Source: Filosporella fistucella | Taxonomy: Eukaryota; Ascomycota; Leotiomycetes; Helotiales | Length of the DNA: 64,000 nt | Direction of reading: 5' to 3' | NCBI GenBank assembly: GCA_030077755.1 | Contig: JAQJZZ010000014.1 | Coordinates: forward strand, 2,604,001 to 2,668,000 | Part shown: positions 12,063-23,602 of the stretch, in pieces | How the letters are laid out: every line of letters starts with the position of its first letter | Numbering within the stretch: position 1 is the first letter of the stretch | The notes under the pieces: generated by a model | What the model was told of the DNA's origin: nothing | Database searches by the model: none | What the model saw: only the letters and a program-made list of their open reading frames with translations | Translations under genes and position numbers: made by a program

Positions 12063-12849
12063 TCAATAATTAGCAACTGTTGTGGCACTGGATGAAACCA
12101 AGTTGCATGGCTGAATCTCCGAAACAATTTGGTCCACCAGCATCGAGAGAGTCGAGATCTCTTTGTTTTTCGCTGCAAGTTCTTCCTTCTGTTTCAGGAT
12201 TGTTTGGTCTCTTTCTTGGAAAATATATTTGTTTCGGTGCTGAGGTAACCTTCAACTGAATCGATTACCTTGGATGAGTTGAATTATAGCAATTTGATAG
12301 CACCTACTCTCAAAGACTCTAATTGGGCTGAAAGATCGGCAAGTTGAGATGTACACTTTGTCAGGTGATCTTTTTCTTGAGTATGGGTGTCAATCCTGGA
12401 TTCGAGGCTTGCTTTAATCCAGGAAGCTTTACCTCGTTGCTTGAGGGCGGAGAATCGGAGTTCAAACAGGCCTCTGTTGTCCATGATCAAACCGATTTCG
12501 TCTTCCAACCCCAAATTCCTATCTGCCTCTTCCAAGCTGTCGAAGTCTGCATCTAATAGGGCACTCGTCCAAGTGTTGATAGTCTGAGCCATTTTAAGAT
12601 CCAGGACAGCTTTCAATTCGGCATATTTCTCCTCAAGTACTCCAGCCCGCTTGTCCATCAAATTGAACCACGCCTGAAGGCTTGAGATTTTGTCACTAAT
12701 GGTCATGCATTTTGATTCGGCTGTGTATCAAGGGCACATCTAGCAGTCTCAACCTCGATTTTTTTCTTGCCGTATGCTTCGAATATTTGGCAGTCGTTGT
12801 CCCACCTGGCGAATCTCTCGTTGAAGTTTGCCTCCAAGTCTTGGTCCAT
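12063..12849 (-). pseudogene. Coiled-coil family member B, frameshifted
   Basis: The start reads MDQDLEANFNERFARWDN, and 'IFEAYGKKK' then aligns with 'ILEPYDRKK' of copy C. After about 45 codons the frame is lost at the AAAA run (plus-strand TTTT at 12710-12713). A 140-codon coiled-coil frame (12706-12284) continues immediately. A good 68 bp intron follows (donor GTAGGT, acceptor CTCAG; 12240-12307). It leads in phase to a last exon 12063-12239 coding 58 aa (EELAAKNKEISTLSMLVDQI, ending TTVANY). With one extra base in the A-run the gene would code 239 aa. The preserved exon phases suggest a recent break or an assembly error. Function is unknown. Confidence 0.6.
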
Positions 12850-14112
12850 TCTGGGAGCTTCTCTGAGTCGAGTTTTGCGGAGGCTTCCAATATATGGTCT
12901 CTGTGAAAGAAGGACTTTGAAACCGTTACTACCAATGCAATCGAATAAAGACGCCAGGAGTGAAGAGAAATTGCTTGATCGAGATAATTCGACGTGATTA
13001 GAGACTGATCAGTGTGCTTACAGATGTGAAGAAACTTGAGATCCTCAGAGACGAGTGTGAATCTCAATTCTGAGAGGGACGACGAGGGACTTGGGAGCCA
13101 GCAGAGTGTTGGTCGTATGTAAAGACGGTTATTGTTGAAGAGTAGAAGAGATTGGAGATTAATCAATCTTGTGATAAAGGTTATCTCCAGGATATCACAA
13201 TTCACTCAAGATTCTAACTTGACTTAAATTAAATCTCTTAATAGATCACATCCCTTGAAGTTCAGCTTCAATTCCTAAACTATAGCAACTTCGACGTCTA
13301 CGGTTCACAAATTTGAGCTTTCAAGTGTATTAGGCAAAGAACTTTCAATGTCTTCTTTAATCACGCCAATTTTAACTCCCAAATACTTTTTCCATGGACT
13401 TGAAGATAATCACTACCAATCTATCAAAGTTTACAGTAAACAACGAGCAACAAGATGATCAGTCAATGTTCGAAATGGTCGCGATCACACTCCAAAGCTT
13501 CAAGAAAATAAGATCATATATTATGAAACTTCAATCGAGATGTTGATTTCTAGTTGATTTATGAACAATTAAGGAGCATAGATCTTTGGGGCGACGCTGC
13601 TACAAACTAGCTGTGTGCGTAATGCTAGTTTATTTGCTTGTCCCAGACAATCAGGATGGACGAACCGAAAAATGATGGCACTGATGACCATAGCCGAGAA
13701 TGAAAATGAGACACCAGATAAGCCTCCAAGGGCCGGTGTCACTCCACTGCAACTGAAAACGGAAACCATGCTTGATGAAATGGGAAAGAGAGTGAAAAAG
13801 AGAAGGAAACCCTGTTTGTTGAGGACGTTTCAGAGACTCATGGGACGGTTTGATGCAGGTTCGAGGGGACTGCTGAGATGCCGAGATGCCGCTGTGTATC
13901 TAATTTTCGTCTCGAAAGGACAAGAGGTGGTTGGAGGTCTCACTTCGATGGCACAAGTGTCGGCCTGCTGTTTGTTAGTATAAATTATGTCTCTATCTAT
14001 CTTACGACACGTACTTCTCAGAGATTCGTTCATGATGAGGCTTTTAGATTCCCAATGACCTCTTCCGGTCGCTGATCCGTGTCTCGCCTGTGTCAGAAAG
14101 TGATGTAAAACA
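12850..14112. other. Intergenic, no gene recognised
   Basis: Frames of 66-169 codons overlap on both strands (for example 13615-13983 plus, 13830-14156 minus), but none has a motif, a splice partner or similarity to its neighbours. Confidence 0.45.
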
Positions 14113-14172
14113 TTATTCGTCCTCCATCTTGATGTCCGGAGACTCCGAATCATCAATCACAATGACCCTGGG

Positions 14173-14763
14173 TTACTCTCTTCTTGTCAAAGCAGCCAAA
14201 GCTTCACAGCACTCTTTTTCAAAAGCAGCAAACTCAACCTTCAGCTTTCGGTATTGTTTGTGGGTTTCTGACCATTCTCTCTGCACTTCTCTCATCCGCT
14301 TGAGTTTCTCATTACTCTCAGACATAGTCTTCTCAAGTTTGCAGATTGATGTCTTTTCGCTCACAAGCGAAAGAGATTCTTGCACAATTCCTGTCGCACG
14401 TTCCCATTTTTTAACTTGAGTGGTAAAGCTGAGCCCCTGTTGGTCAAACGAAAGTGTGGAAATATTGAATCCTGCATCAGAGCTAGCGTTTCTCAATATT
14501 TCTTGTCTCTGCTCGAGATTAAGGATTCTTCTGCGTATTTCAAGGTCGGCGATATTCATCTCATCACAAAGATCATGAATCTCAAGGGATAGGTTTTGAC
14601 GATGTTTGGCACAGAGGGCATTTGCAGCTGCATCTGCAGCGTGAAAGACGATCTTGGCTGAGTCTAACTCCAATTTCTTGCGGTCGTAAGGTTCCAGTAT
14701 CTTTTGCTTTTCTTTCACCAATGCCCACTCTTTTTCGAGGTCGATGGGAGATGGATTAGGCAT
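14173..14763 (-). CDS. Coiled-coil family member C
   Basis: Taking the Met before 'PNPSPIDLEKEW' as the start gives 196 aa, nearly all charged helix. Met codons 4 and 21 residues upstream are alternatives. The N-terminal ~35 residues match copies A and B: an acidic-aromatic helix, then LEPYDRKK. A later stretch (SSDAGFNIS) matches SEVGFEIA of copy A. No transmembrane segment or catalytic motif is seen. The frame ends at TAA (14173-14175). The same frame then continues for 19 codons to a second TAA (14113-14115), reading VIVIDDSES followed by an acidic end, the form of a SUMO-interacting motif. The stop may therefore be a nonsense mutation that trimmed the tail. Confidence 0.6.
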   Translation of the reverse strand: MPNPSPIDLEKEWALVKEKQKILEPYDRKKLELDSAKIVFHAADAAANALCAKHRQNLSLEIHDLCDEMNIADLEIRRRILNLEQRQEILRNASSDAGFNISTLSFDQQGLSFTTQVKKWERATGIVQESLSLVSEKTSICKLEKTMSESNEKLKRMREVQREWSETHKQYRKLKVEFAAFEKECCEALAALTRRE

Positions 14764-16259
14764 TTTGGAGGGCATTTGGGAAGTGAAGGTATGGAGAGGT
14801 ATGGCTAATTGAAGTTGATGAAACAAAATTCTGAAATTCTCGATGTTTTCTTATGTAGTTATGAGCCTAAATCAAGTCAGCGGTTTTCCCGACCCAAGAG
14901 TTCAGAATTGGACAATCTAATGAGAGCGCCAAGATTTACAGAATAGCAAAGTCAGGAAAGACTTACGAAGCTCGATTCCAGGCAAAAGTGGGTAGTAGAT
15001 CAGATTCTTGCGCAGCCGTCTCTTCGTTCGCGTCTTAAATCTTGATGTGGAATAAAAGTGTTGAAAGTTGAAGGTGCTGCTTGAGGCGAGAGGTAAAATG
15101 GGCTACTTAAGCAATTCACTAGTAAGACGTTCAATTCTGAAAGCTTCAGGCTTGAAATTTTGTCTCTCGATAGGTAGATCTTTGAGTGAGCTAAAATTGT
15201 CCAAGTTGAAGCTCGGACTTTTGCCCAAATTCCCAACCTCACCTCGCCATCCTTTCCAACACCGTCGCTACCTGTCCTAACATCTCTACCATCCCGGCTT
15301 AGACCACCCCGCTATACCGTTACTCTTGCTTCTTTTATTTTCTGAGGGTATGCCCCGTATCAGCTGAATGTGCTTTCAAGAAACATGCTCACATCTTGTA
15401 TGAGAACACCCAGACACACAACCACGTTGTTTACAAAAGTAATAATCCCATGCCTAGTCCTAAGGCAACACTCTAGACCCTTCCATTAGTACAATACATA
15501 TCGCATGTGCAAATGCTACAAAATGCTCTCCTACAACTTTCTCCCAGTCCTTGATGGTGTAAAGATAGGTATCGAAGCCTAGCCCTGGGAAATATAAGGG
15601 TTTGACCATCGAGCGGAGCTTTAGAGTCTTGTCGATTAGGGAAAGTAATAGTTCATTTAGCCATTCTTTGCACACTTTTTTGGTCTATGTAAGCTGGGGG
15701 GCTTTGATGATGGGTAGAGAGAACTCATAATTTGGTTGGAACTCTTTGTGGAATTAGGTAAGGAGGACTGGTTGACCGAGTTTAAGGAAAGTTTTGTGCT
15801 TCTTTTCTTGTATTCTCAATTGCTGTATCCGTCTTAGATTCGGTATTCCTACGGAATATAGAAGATAGTCCCATCCTGACGCTTTCTTGCTTTAGAATTA
15901 GATGATTTCGTTGGATTTGGAGCTGAGTGTGGAATGAGAGACGAACAGGATCTCTAGGAGATCATAATTCTTGACTTCTAAAGACCTATTTCGAAAATTT
16001 GGTAATTGGCACTCGATAACGATATATTGCGTAGTGATACCCGCATTCAATGCACTACCTAGCGTGTTGACCGCGGTAGTGCTAGCCATTGATCTCTTCC
16101 CCCTTTCAGCTCGCTTCCGAGTTAGGGGGCGCCAACGAGAAGCTAAAAGTCATCTACACGATTCTATCAACTACATTCAGAATCTATACATAACAAGCTA
16201 CAAATACCAGCTGAGCATCCACTCGCAGTCCTTTCTTCGCTTGAAGCTTCTGTTCCTAA
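14764..16259. other. Intergenic, no gene recognised
   Basis: Small frames at 15460-15675 and 15898-16089 (minus) have no recognisable homology. They may be unrelated debris next to the FMO relic. Confidence 0.4.
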
Positions 16260-17069
16260 TTAATTGAAATTGTACCCTCCTTCCACACCCCCGACAAACA
16301 ACAAATACTCCTCAATCCCCTTTTTCACCTCCAATCTCCGACTTCATCCCCCTCATAATCTCTCCACCTCTTCATTCACCTTCCTAATTGCTTCTCTCGC
16401 CCCTTTCCACACTATCCTATTCCCCCCAAAAACCCTCCACAAAAACGGACTCTCCACACCCCCCATACACAACCCACAGAACCTCCTCTCTTTCCACCAA
16501 AACCTCCATCCCATTTTGTCCCAATCCAGATTCTCAACGCCTGTTCCAGCTATCTCATGACACCACTTTAACCCATTCTCTTCATCCACAAAATCGGACG
16601 CTACTGTCTCTCTGTCCGGTATTTTAGTGAGCCAAGAATGATGAGTGTCGATTTGTGAGTTCATGGCTTCAATGGAATGGAAAGAGGAAATCCCTTTCCA
16701 GATTTGTACCTCTGCCATACTAGGTAGATCAGCGATGGGCATGTATCCTGTTGGGAAGGTGAAATTATTCAGGAATGCTACTTCTGGGTTATGAGGAGGG
16801 AAGATATTTTGAAAGAGCCTAGGGAGAGGTCGACCATCTGAGCTTGGGGATTGGCTCCATTTATCTCCTCTTTCCATCTCGAGCTCTGGGGTGAGACTGA
16901 AGTCTCGAGTATATCCTGCGCAGCAAATTACAGCATCTATTTCCTCCACCGTCCCATCTGTGAATTGAACCATATTCAGTCCAGTAAACTCTAGGATATT
17001 ATATCTCGACTCAATTTTCCCATTTTCCAACCCCTGAACCAAGATATACCAAATTTCGCAATCCATCAA
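16260..17069 (-). pseudogene. Flavin-containing monooxygenase (FMO-like), C-terminal relic
   Basis: A 238-codon frame (17069-16353) carries the C-terminal half of an FMO-type enzyme. It has a 'FTDGTVEEIDAVICCAGY' segment typical of the region before the second nucleotide-binding half, then FPTGYMPIADLPSMAEVQ. The N-terminal FAD and NADPH GxGxxG motifs are absent upstream. Past the first TGA (16353-16355) the frame continues through a second TGA (16344-16346) into coding-like sequence (KKGIEEYLLFVGG), ending at TAA at 16260. Loss of the cofactor sites plus two in-frame stops marks it as non-functional. An upstream exon beyond 17.1 kb could not be found. Confidence 0.8.
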
Positions 17070-17833
17070 CTCAAATCTCAGAAAAATTAGCAGAAGTACC
17101 TACCATTCAAGTACTTCCCAACCACAAAACTTTCCACCCGTTAGTAATAGACCTCATCTAGTCATCAATCAAGCCTCTCGATCTCCCTGTTCTGTCGTCG
17201 GCCTCCTAACCGAAGGGTGTAAGATTTTAGTGTCAATCCGTACAGCACATCAGGGGTTGCGGGATATGCCAGAATAATTGAAACTTTGGTAACGAGACCG
17301 AATCTGCACTTCAGCCGCTATTCTCTGATGGAAAAAATGCGACAAAGTTTCAGTGGAAACTATCTTTGACTTTGCTGAAGAACTACTAGAATATCAACAT
17401 CGAGATATACAAGGTCCTTGTAACTGGGTAAGGTTGGTAAGATCACTTGATTGTACTTGTACACTTGTCTCTACGTACAGAGGGCTGGTCTTTTGATACT
17501 TCCAAAGCCCACTTGGCACCGGGATTGTCAGTAACTTAGTGAGTTTGTAAAAGTATAAGCAGAGCAGAGGGGATAGGTATCAAGAAGCTCGCCTGTGAAC
17601 CATCAAAACTTGAAATTATTAACCTCCTAGCATACAGACAAATCTCCAATCATAATCATGAATCCCCTTCTCCCCTCTTTTTCCTCCTTCACCCTCGCAC
17701 CCTCTCTTGCCACCATCTTGCTCCTGCCACCGCAAGCAGAAAAATAAAACCAACCCTATCAATACGCAGTACCTAGTATCAAACTCCACGTTTCCACCCT
17801 CGTCATCAAACAAAGCATCGTCTACAAATCACC
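17070..17833. other. Intergenic, degenerate
   Basis: The FMO N-terminal half would be expected here, but no Rossmann motif is readable in any minus-strand frame. The right part is the 3' flank of the GPI-protein gene. Confidence 0.5.
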
Positions 17834-18516
17834 TCAGAGCGCCAAAACAGCCAGCACCATACCAGCGATACCTCCCGCTCCGAGAACAGATGATTTGATG
17901 TTGGCATTAGCAGCAGCTTTAGAAGAGGTCGACGCAGCTGCTGTGCCGGTCGCCGTGCCTGAAGAGGAGGGATTGACTGTTGCTGAACCTAATTTGGATG
18001 TTAGTAAAAACTTTGCATGCATATCTCTTGTTAAATTCTCCTCGCCGAGAGAGAATATTCTCGGCATCAAAGAAAATGTTGGAACTCACCAGCAGTACCC
18101 GAACTCTTCACAATAGTACCCGTCACAGTCCCTGCGGTTCCAGCAGTCCCTGTTCCAGCTCCCGCGGCGACAACGGTCTGACTCGTGGGATAATAACTCG
18201 CGATACAATCCACAATACACTGTTTATACCCCTGATTCTCCGTCAAAGTTCCATTTCCCTGATTACATTTGGCAGCACACTCGTTGGTTTGTGAGACCTG
18301 AACTGAATTTGGATGCGCGGACCCAATGCAGGCTGCTTGACAATTCACGTCGCCTACTTTGCAGGAGGCAAGACAGGTTGCTACTGGTGAGAGAGAGAAA
18401 GTTGTTGTTACTGCGGGGGTAGCGGTCGTTGAGGGAGAGACGGAGGCCGCTTGAGGCGCTGGATTTGCGAGGGCGAGAGTCGCGGTCGCGAGGAAGAAGA
18501 GGGTAGAAAGCTGCAT
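17834..18516 (-). CDS. Secreted Cys-rich GPI-anchored surface protein
   Basis: Two exons, 18516-18090 and 17988-17834, with a 101 bp phase-1 intron (GTGAGT...AATTAG, branch CTAAC). The product is 193 aa. A signal peptide (MQLSTLFFLATATLALA) is followed by a Thr/Ser/Pro segment. A compact eight-cysteine region then spans roughly residues 48-103 (CLASCKVGDVNCQAAC; CAAKC; CIVDC). A Gly/Thr/Ser-rich stalk follows, with a C-terminal hydrophobic tail (SSVLGAGGIAGMVLAVLAL) typical of a GPI-attachment signal. It should reside at the plasma membrane or cell wall. The family is common in filamentous ascomycetes and mostly uncharacterised. A TATA box lies about 55 bp upstream. Confidence 0.9.
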
Positions 18517-18568
18517 TTTCGTTGAGGATATTGATTTTCGTATAGACGTGTCGAGAAAGAGAGAAGGT

Positions 18569-18580
18569 GTATATAATATA
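18569..18580 (-). promoter_or_regulatory. TATA box of the GPI-protein gene
   Basis: TATATTATATAC read on the minus strand, 53-64 bp upstream of the ATG at 18516. Confidence 0.5.
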
Positions 18581-19918
18581 GCTTCGAGTAAGTCAGATCT
18601 GTTCAAAAGGAGTGTAAAGTAACGACAGTGATGATATTTCAACCTCAATATATTTCAATGATGGAGAGAAAGAACAGAGAAGAGAATTCAGAAATCAGGA
18701 GAGGCCTCCTAGCTCGGGACAATTGAAATTATGTACTCTCGGTCCACCTCTGCAGAAGAAACAGTCTAATGCATGTTTAATGAGTCCAAGCATTGTGTGC
18801 CCCTTAATTGGCCATTCAACTTTCTTAGCTTCAGCTCGTGGCTTGGCGACCCCATGTTTACAGGGAATATTCGATCGTGGGGATAGCCTAATTTTAGAAG
18901 CGCACTCTGTTTTGACGACCATTTGAGAGTTAAAATGTTTCAATTTCGTGATGTGGTGTGAACTTGCTTTTCGAAATGGTTTTATGCGAATTTCGGTTCG
19001 AGATAGCTAATAAGACAGTTATCAAATTAGGTATAAGAGGAAGGCAAGGGATTGACTTGGGAGTATTTCCGAATGTCCTCCAATCTTGGATGGATTGCTT
19101 GTATGATTCGGCAGTGCTCCGAAGGTGATTTGCGACATGGTTCGGAATGGTTCGACTGCTGGTGTGCTCCCTCACACAGTTTGAACGCAGTACGTACTAC
19201 CTCACACGAAGACAGAGTATTCCAATTTTCAACATTGATTCTACCTTGGCGACGAGTATGGTTTCGAAATAATCATCTCACGAAATTTCTGGTGTGGAAA
19301 TGCACCTTGGTGTCTGCAAGAGTACAAGTCCTTTCAACGGCTCAAAATTCGACCTTTGAAAGTCGAAAATCAAAGATCATGCGGTAACGTTTTCATTCTT
19401 ACTAGTCTGTATCACAACTAGTAATACCTTAAATGACTATCACAAAGGGATAGCCTGCTTACCATCAATTTGTCTAAAGCATAGGTAGAGTTAAAATTTT
19501 GAGTTGGTTGAAGGTGGCTGGCGTGCTTAAAAGGTCTTGTGAGCTGTATTTGTACGTGTACCCAATGGCATTGAAGCTTTGGAGGCCGTGGATGTGGCCT
19601 GGGTTCCAATTCATGACTGCACCGTTCAGCCTATCTCAACTTGATGTTCACGATCCGACTTGCCTCCGTCTCTTCCTTTGTGCGTTTTGATCCGCTACTG
19701 CCCACCTATACTCTGTTTTCATCGTCGCATATTAGGTTATAGAAGCTTCATTGTTCTTTTTAAGGTACTCTGTTAGAGGTTCATGGTCTAAACTCTCATT
19801 TTCTCGACTAGCTGGTGTATGCAATGCATCTTTATGTATTTTCTGATACTTATAGTGCTAAATTCATCATTATGTTGATTAGGAAGAAAAGGAGGAGACT
19901 AGAATTCTATTTCTTGCA
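18581..19918. other. Intergenic, no gene recognised
   Basis: Only short frames without motifs. The left end is the promoter of the GPI-protein gene and the right end the 3' flank of coiled-coil gene D. Confidence 0.5.
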
Positions 19919-20570
19919 CTATTTTTGTTCTTCGATGGAATATTTAGCTCTTGTTAGCTTTAATTCTTGCTCCATATTGCCTATAGCCTGTTGTTCCTGT
20001 TCCAATGCTTTGAACTTCTCTTTGCAGCGTTGGAGCGCAATATTTGCCTGCACAGCTTGAATGTCTTTGCCAATAAGAACAGACATTCTATTCGAGACGT
20101 CTTGATCTGCTCGAAGTGCAGCAACATTTCTTTCCAGATTCCCAGAACGTTTTGCAGCGGTCAGCTCATCGCTGACTTGGTCTCTGAGAACTTTAAACTG
20201 GTCTCTTTCAGTATCAAGTACATACTTCAAAGAATCGAGCCTGGAACGCTGTTGGTCGATGTCAGTCCTCGCTACGAACATTTGTTGGTCAAGATCTCTA
20301 GCCGCATACTTTAGATGATTGAGTTTAGCTTGAGCCTATGCAAGATTATTAGTTAGCAATGGATGATATATGAGAAAATTGGCGTTTGGGTTAGGCATAT
20401 AGTACCTTTGCGATCTCGATCTTCTTGCACAATATTATGAGTCTCCCCTCTTCTCTATCAAATTGATCTTCCAAATCGGCGACATTGTCATCTGGCTTTT
20501 CGTCAATTGACATGGCATCTGAGAAGTCATCGTGGAAGTCTGAATCCTCTAGCTCCAATGCAGGAGGCAT
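19919..20570 (-). CDS. Coiled-coil protein D
   Basis: Two exons, 20570-20406 and 20335-19919, with a 70 bp phase-0 intron (branch GCTAACTAAT, acceptor TTGCATAG). The product is 193 aa. The N-terminal ~40 residues are acidic and disordered-looking (DSDFHDDFSDAMSIDEKPDD). The rest is a continuous heptad-type coiled coil, with no membrane or catalytic motif. It lies head-to-head with broken copy E, with 156 bp between the start codons. It lacks the NxAAHxG motif, so it is a family member only by composition and location. It is one of the few small coiled-coil genes in this block with no visible break. Function is unknown. Confidence 0.7.
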
Positions 20571-20726
20571 TTTGATTTGTAGATGTTGTGCTTCAAGATC
20601 GATGCGGAGGTGACGCGGATTGTAAGTGCAAAGTCGATACCTACGATTCTTCAACATCAGAAATACAACAATACCGCCGCGTTGTTCGCGACTTTCTGTG
20701 AAGACCTGCCTGTCACAGCTTTAACA
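20571..20726. promoter_or_regulatory. Head-to-head spacer between coiled-coil D and pseudogene E
   Basis: 156 bp separate the start codons of D (minus) and E (plus), a compact shared promoter arrangement. No clear TATA box is seen. Confidence 0.35.
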
Positions 20727-22045
20727 ATGGACAGCCACCCGCTCAACGCGCAATCCATCCAGAATCGAAAATCTGACATTCAGTCTCGCATGATCGAAGC
20801 CCAATCAACTTCTGAACAACGGCCACTAGAAGCTCTCAAGTGATCACGACAAAATATGGACACAGCCGAGCACCCTACCCAAAAGCTCGGCCAGGCCAAA
20901 GAAAGGGAGGCGGTTGTGGCAGACCTGCATCACGCATTGGATCGTGCAACTCAGTTCATCGAAATTAATCAGAAGACCGTGTTTGATGAGTGAGTTCAAA
21001 GACGAATGGCTGAGAATCAGTGCGAGGAACTGAGGAAGGTTAGAAAGAGACAAGTCATCTCTTGCGCATGCAGAGGCGAGAATGGGCTTTAGCGAAAATC
21101 AGCTATGGACTCGAATAGAAGAGATGAGAAAGCAACGTGGCGCCGTTGAAAAAAGAACGAAACCGGTTTGAAGTGGAGAATAAGGAGTTGCGTGCATTTG
21201 TGAATGAACACAATGGGCTGAAGGCTAGCTACGAGTTATGCAAGCAGCTGATAGGCGAAAAGGAAGTACTCACGGCCAAGACTCTCAGACTCGAAGAAGA
21301 CCGTGAGATACAACAACCATTGTTAGAACTTGCAGTCGATGTTAGAAATGGATTTCTGCAGAATGCAGAAGAGAAAACTCTTGCCCGCCCTCAAGACTTC
21401 GAAAATGTTGCACATATCCAAGTTGAGGGCCGAGAAAGCAATCTTGCATGCCAATGGAGCTGCGAATGAGGCAGTTTGTAATATCCAGCAGGGGGGCCCT
21501 GATGCCATGTTTATACTCTTGTACCCTGTCAAGCCGGGAAACTTTGGTACCTCTCCTGCATTGTACCAAATTGCTAAGAACGCCGCAGCCAACTTGCCCG
21601 TTCAAGCATCTGGTGAGAGCAAAGTACTGCTCGATTATGTTCAGTATGACCTGGAAAGTATGATCTCGCAGATCTCATATTTCACTGGATACTATTAGTT
21701 GAAAGTGGAACAAGATACTAGGGACGAGGTCGAGGATTCTGTTAAAGCACTTGCACAGTTGTCCGAACTTCTTCTCAGATCGGATCCGAATGGGTTGAAA
21801 AAGGCGATAGAAAGTAAGTCATAACAATTGTATTGCCTACATATTCACGCGATGATAGCTAAGTTTTTGAAGGCCTTCCAAGTCAACTCCCAGGTACACC
21901 CTTCCCATCAGCAGAAGAATCATTCCAGTCTCCGCTGTACCACACAATGGTAAGAGAACTTGCGCGGACCACAACCGTGACTACGACAACCCCAGACCCA
22001 GTTTTAGAAGATCCAAGGAGAGATGCTCCACCTAGGAATACTTAG
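20727..22045 (+). pseudogene. Coiled-coil 'NxAAHxG' family member E, heavily decayed
   Basis: Coding-like text is spread over several frames. It opens with MDSHPLNAQSIQ. In-frame TGA stops lie at about 20841 and 20991. Frame changes occur near 21040 (an extra base after GGAAGG), at the A-run near 21150, and between 21360 and 21430. The signature helix is present (QPLLELAVDVRNGFL). In the next frame a weakened motif is present (HANGAANEAV...GGPDAMF). An intron-like GTAAGT...AG still separates a Thr-rich last exon ending near 22045 (TTTVTTTTPDPV). Multiple independent lesions make real pseudogenisation more likely than sequence error. The intact parent would probably have resembled F and G. Confidence 0.7.
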
Positions 22046-23602
22046 GCCACGCGGAACAATGACGTAGATAGAGATTGCTGCGGAAGACGTTGGTGACGCC
22101 GCAGTGATATCACTGTCTGAGACGATTTGGCGCTGCTTAATCTGCAGATGTAGATATTAGATAGAGCAACGTGAGAGGTATGAGGATGTGCAAATTGGCA
22201 GAGACACACTTTTTTTAATTGCGAGATAGAAATCAAGATTGAAAAGATGCTCTGATAAAAGGTGGGACCCCCGTTTCGCGGTGGAATAGGAGAATGACTC
22301 TTTTAATTTGTCACATCAAATAGCACCATTTCGTCATTTGGTAGTTGTCATGGCAAGCTCGGCTCAATTTGATGAGCAGCACGACTAAATTATGTGGGAT
22401 GACACCAATGTTGATTTTGTGTAGCAAGCAATATATGTAGAGTACGAAACTTAAAAATTCCAGCTGATCCACAACGAACGGAATGCTATGCTCATGATAT
22501 TCTTCTCATCTAAATATCAAAATGTAAGTTTCACATGCTAATCAGCGGAGCCATGAAAATGAATATGAATATGAGAGCGACATCATGCTGCGGGCATCAT
22601 TGGGAAGTTCATTGAGGGATATACTCAAAATTCCCATTCTCCAATAAGGGAAAGAGGGTCAGATAGATCATTTCTTACGAAAAGGTTGGTCTTTGAGCGT
22701 TGAATAACCAAAGGTGCATAATGGCGTCAGACACATCCTCCATCTCACCCTATCAATCTCGAAAGAGTAGCAGTGAAGACCTCCTTTTCATGCTTGTTCT
22801 AGTCTTTGCATCGAGCTGCAATCTTTGTATTTGCAGTAACTTAGAAAGAAAAAGAACGTTCAAGCTTCAGAGTCACAGCGCATGGACTACTATCAAGTGA
22901 AGTACAGCAATGGCTCATGAAAGGTTATAAGATGGGAGGCTAGGTAAAGAGGAAAAAAGTGAGCATAATACATCCCATGGTTCTTGTGCTACCAATTCAT
23001 TCCGTAGGTTTTGGTAATGCAAATTTGTTTCGTCTAATATCTGAACGAATGCTTCGAGGTAGATGACAAAGAATGAACAACCTGATGGCGTAAAATAATG
23101 GCAATTGAATAGCTTGGATGATCTGAGAACGATATTCTCTTGAATCCAATTTTTTTTTAAAGTCTTTGTGTATTTTACTCTTGATCCTCGGCTGAACAAG
23201 GGGTCAAGGAGCCTCAAAACGAAATACCAAAAGCAAGTGGTAGCCATTCACAGAGCCGCTAAGACAATCTGCCACAACATTTCAATCTCGAAGGCATGAT
23301 TGAAATTTCAGGTAGGTGACAAGAACGCGATTCCCAAAGTGCTGCAAATGCAAATAAAGACTGTGTTGCCTAAAGAATAAAGTGCCATGATGTCCGATGT
23401 TATTGCCGATCAGGCCACCCACCAAACGAAGCGATTGCCGCCTCCTTGAACCACCAATCAAACGAAGTTCACCCTTCGTCATTTGTATTTCACAGATTCG
23501 CAACCTGAGACTACGACTCATAATTTCTTCCTATCAATTCTTTAAATCACCTCCTCCCTCCTCCACATCTGCGACTGTTCACCAGTCAACAATACCTCCA
23601 TA
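22046..23602. other. Intergenic, no gene recognised
   Basis: Frames of up to 110 codons show no motif. The last ~100 bp before 23603 are C/T-rich and are the likely leader of the GFA-like gene. This stretch separates the accessory coiled-coil block from the conserved block. Confidence 0.5.
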
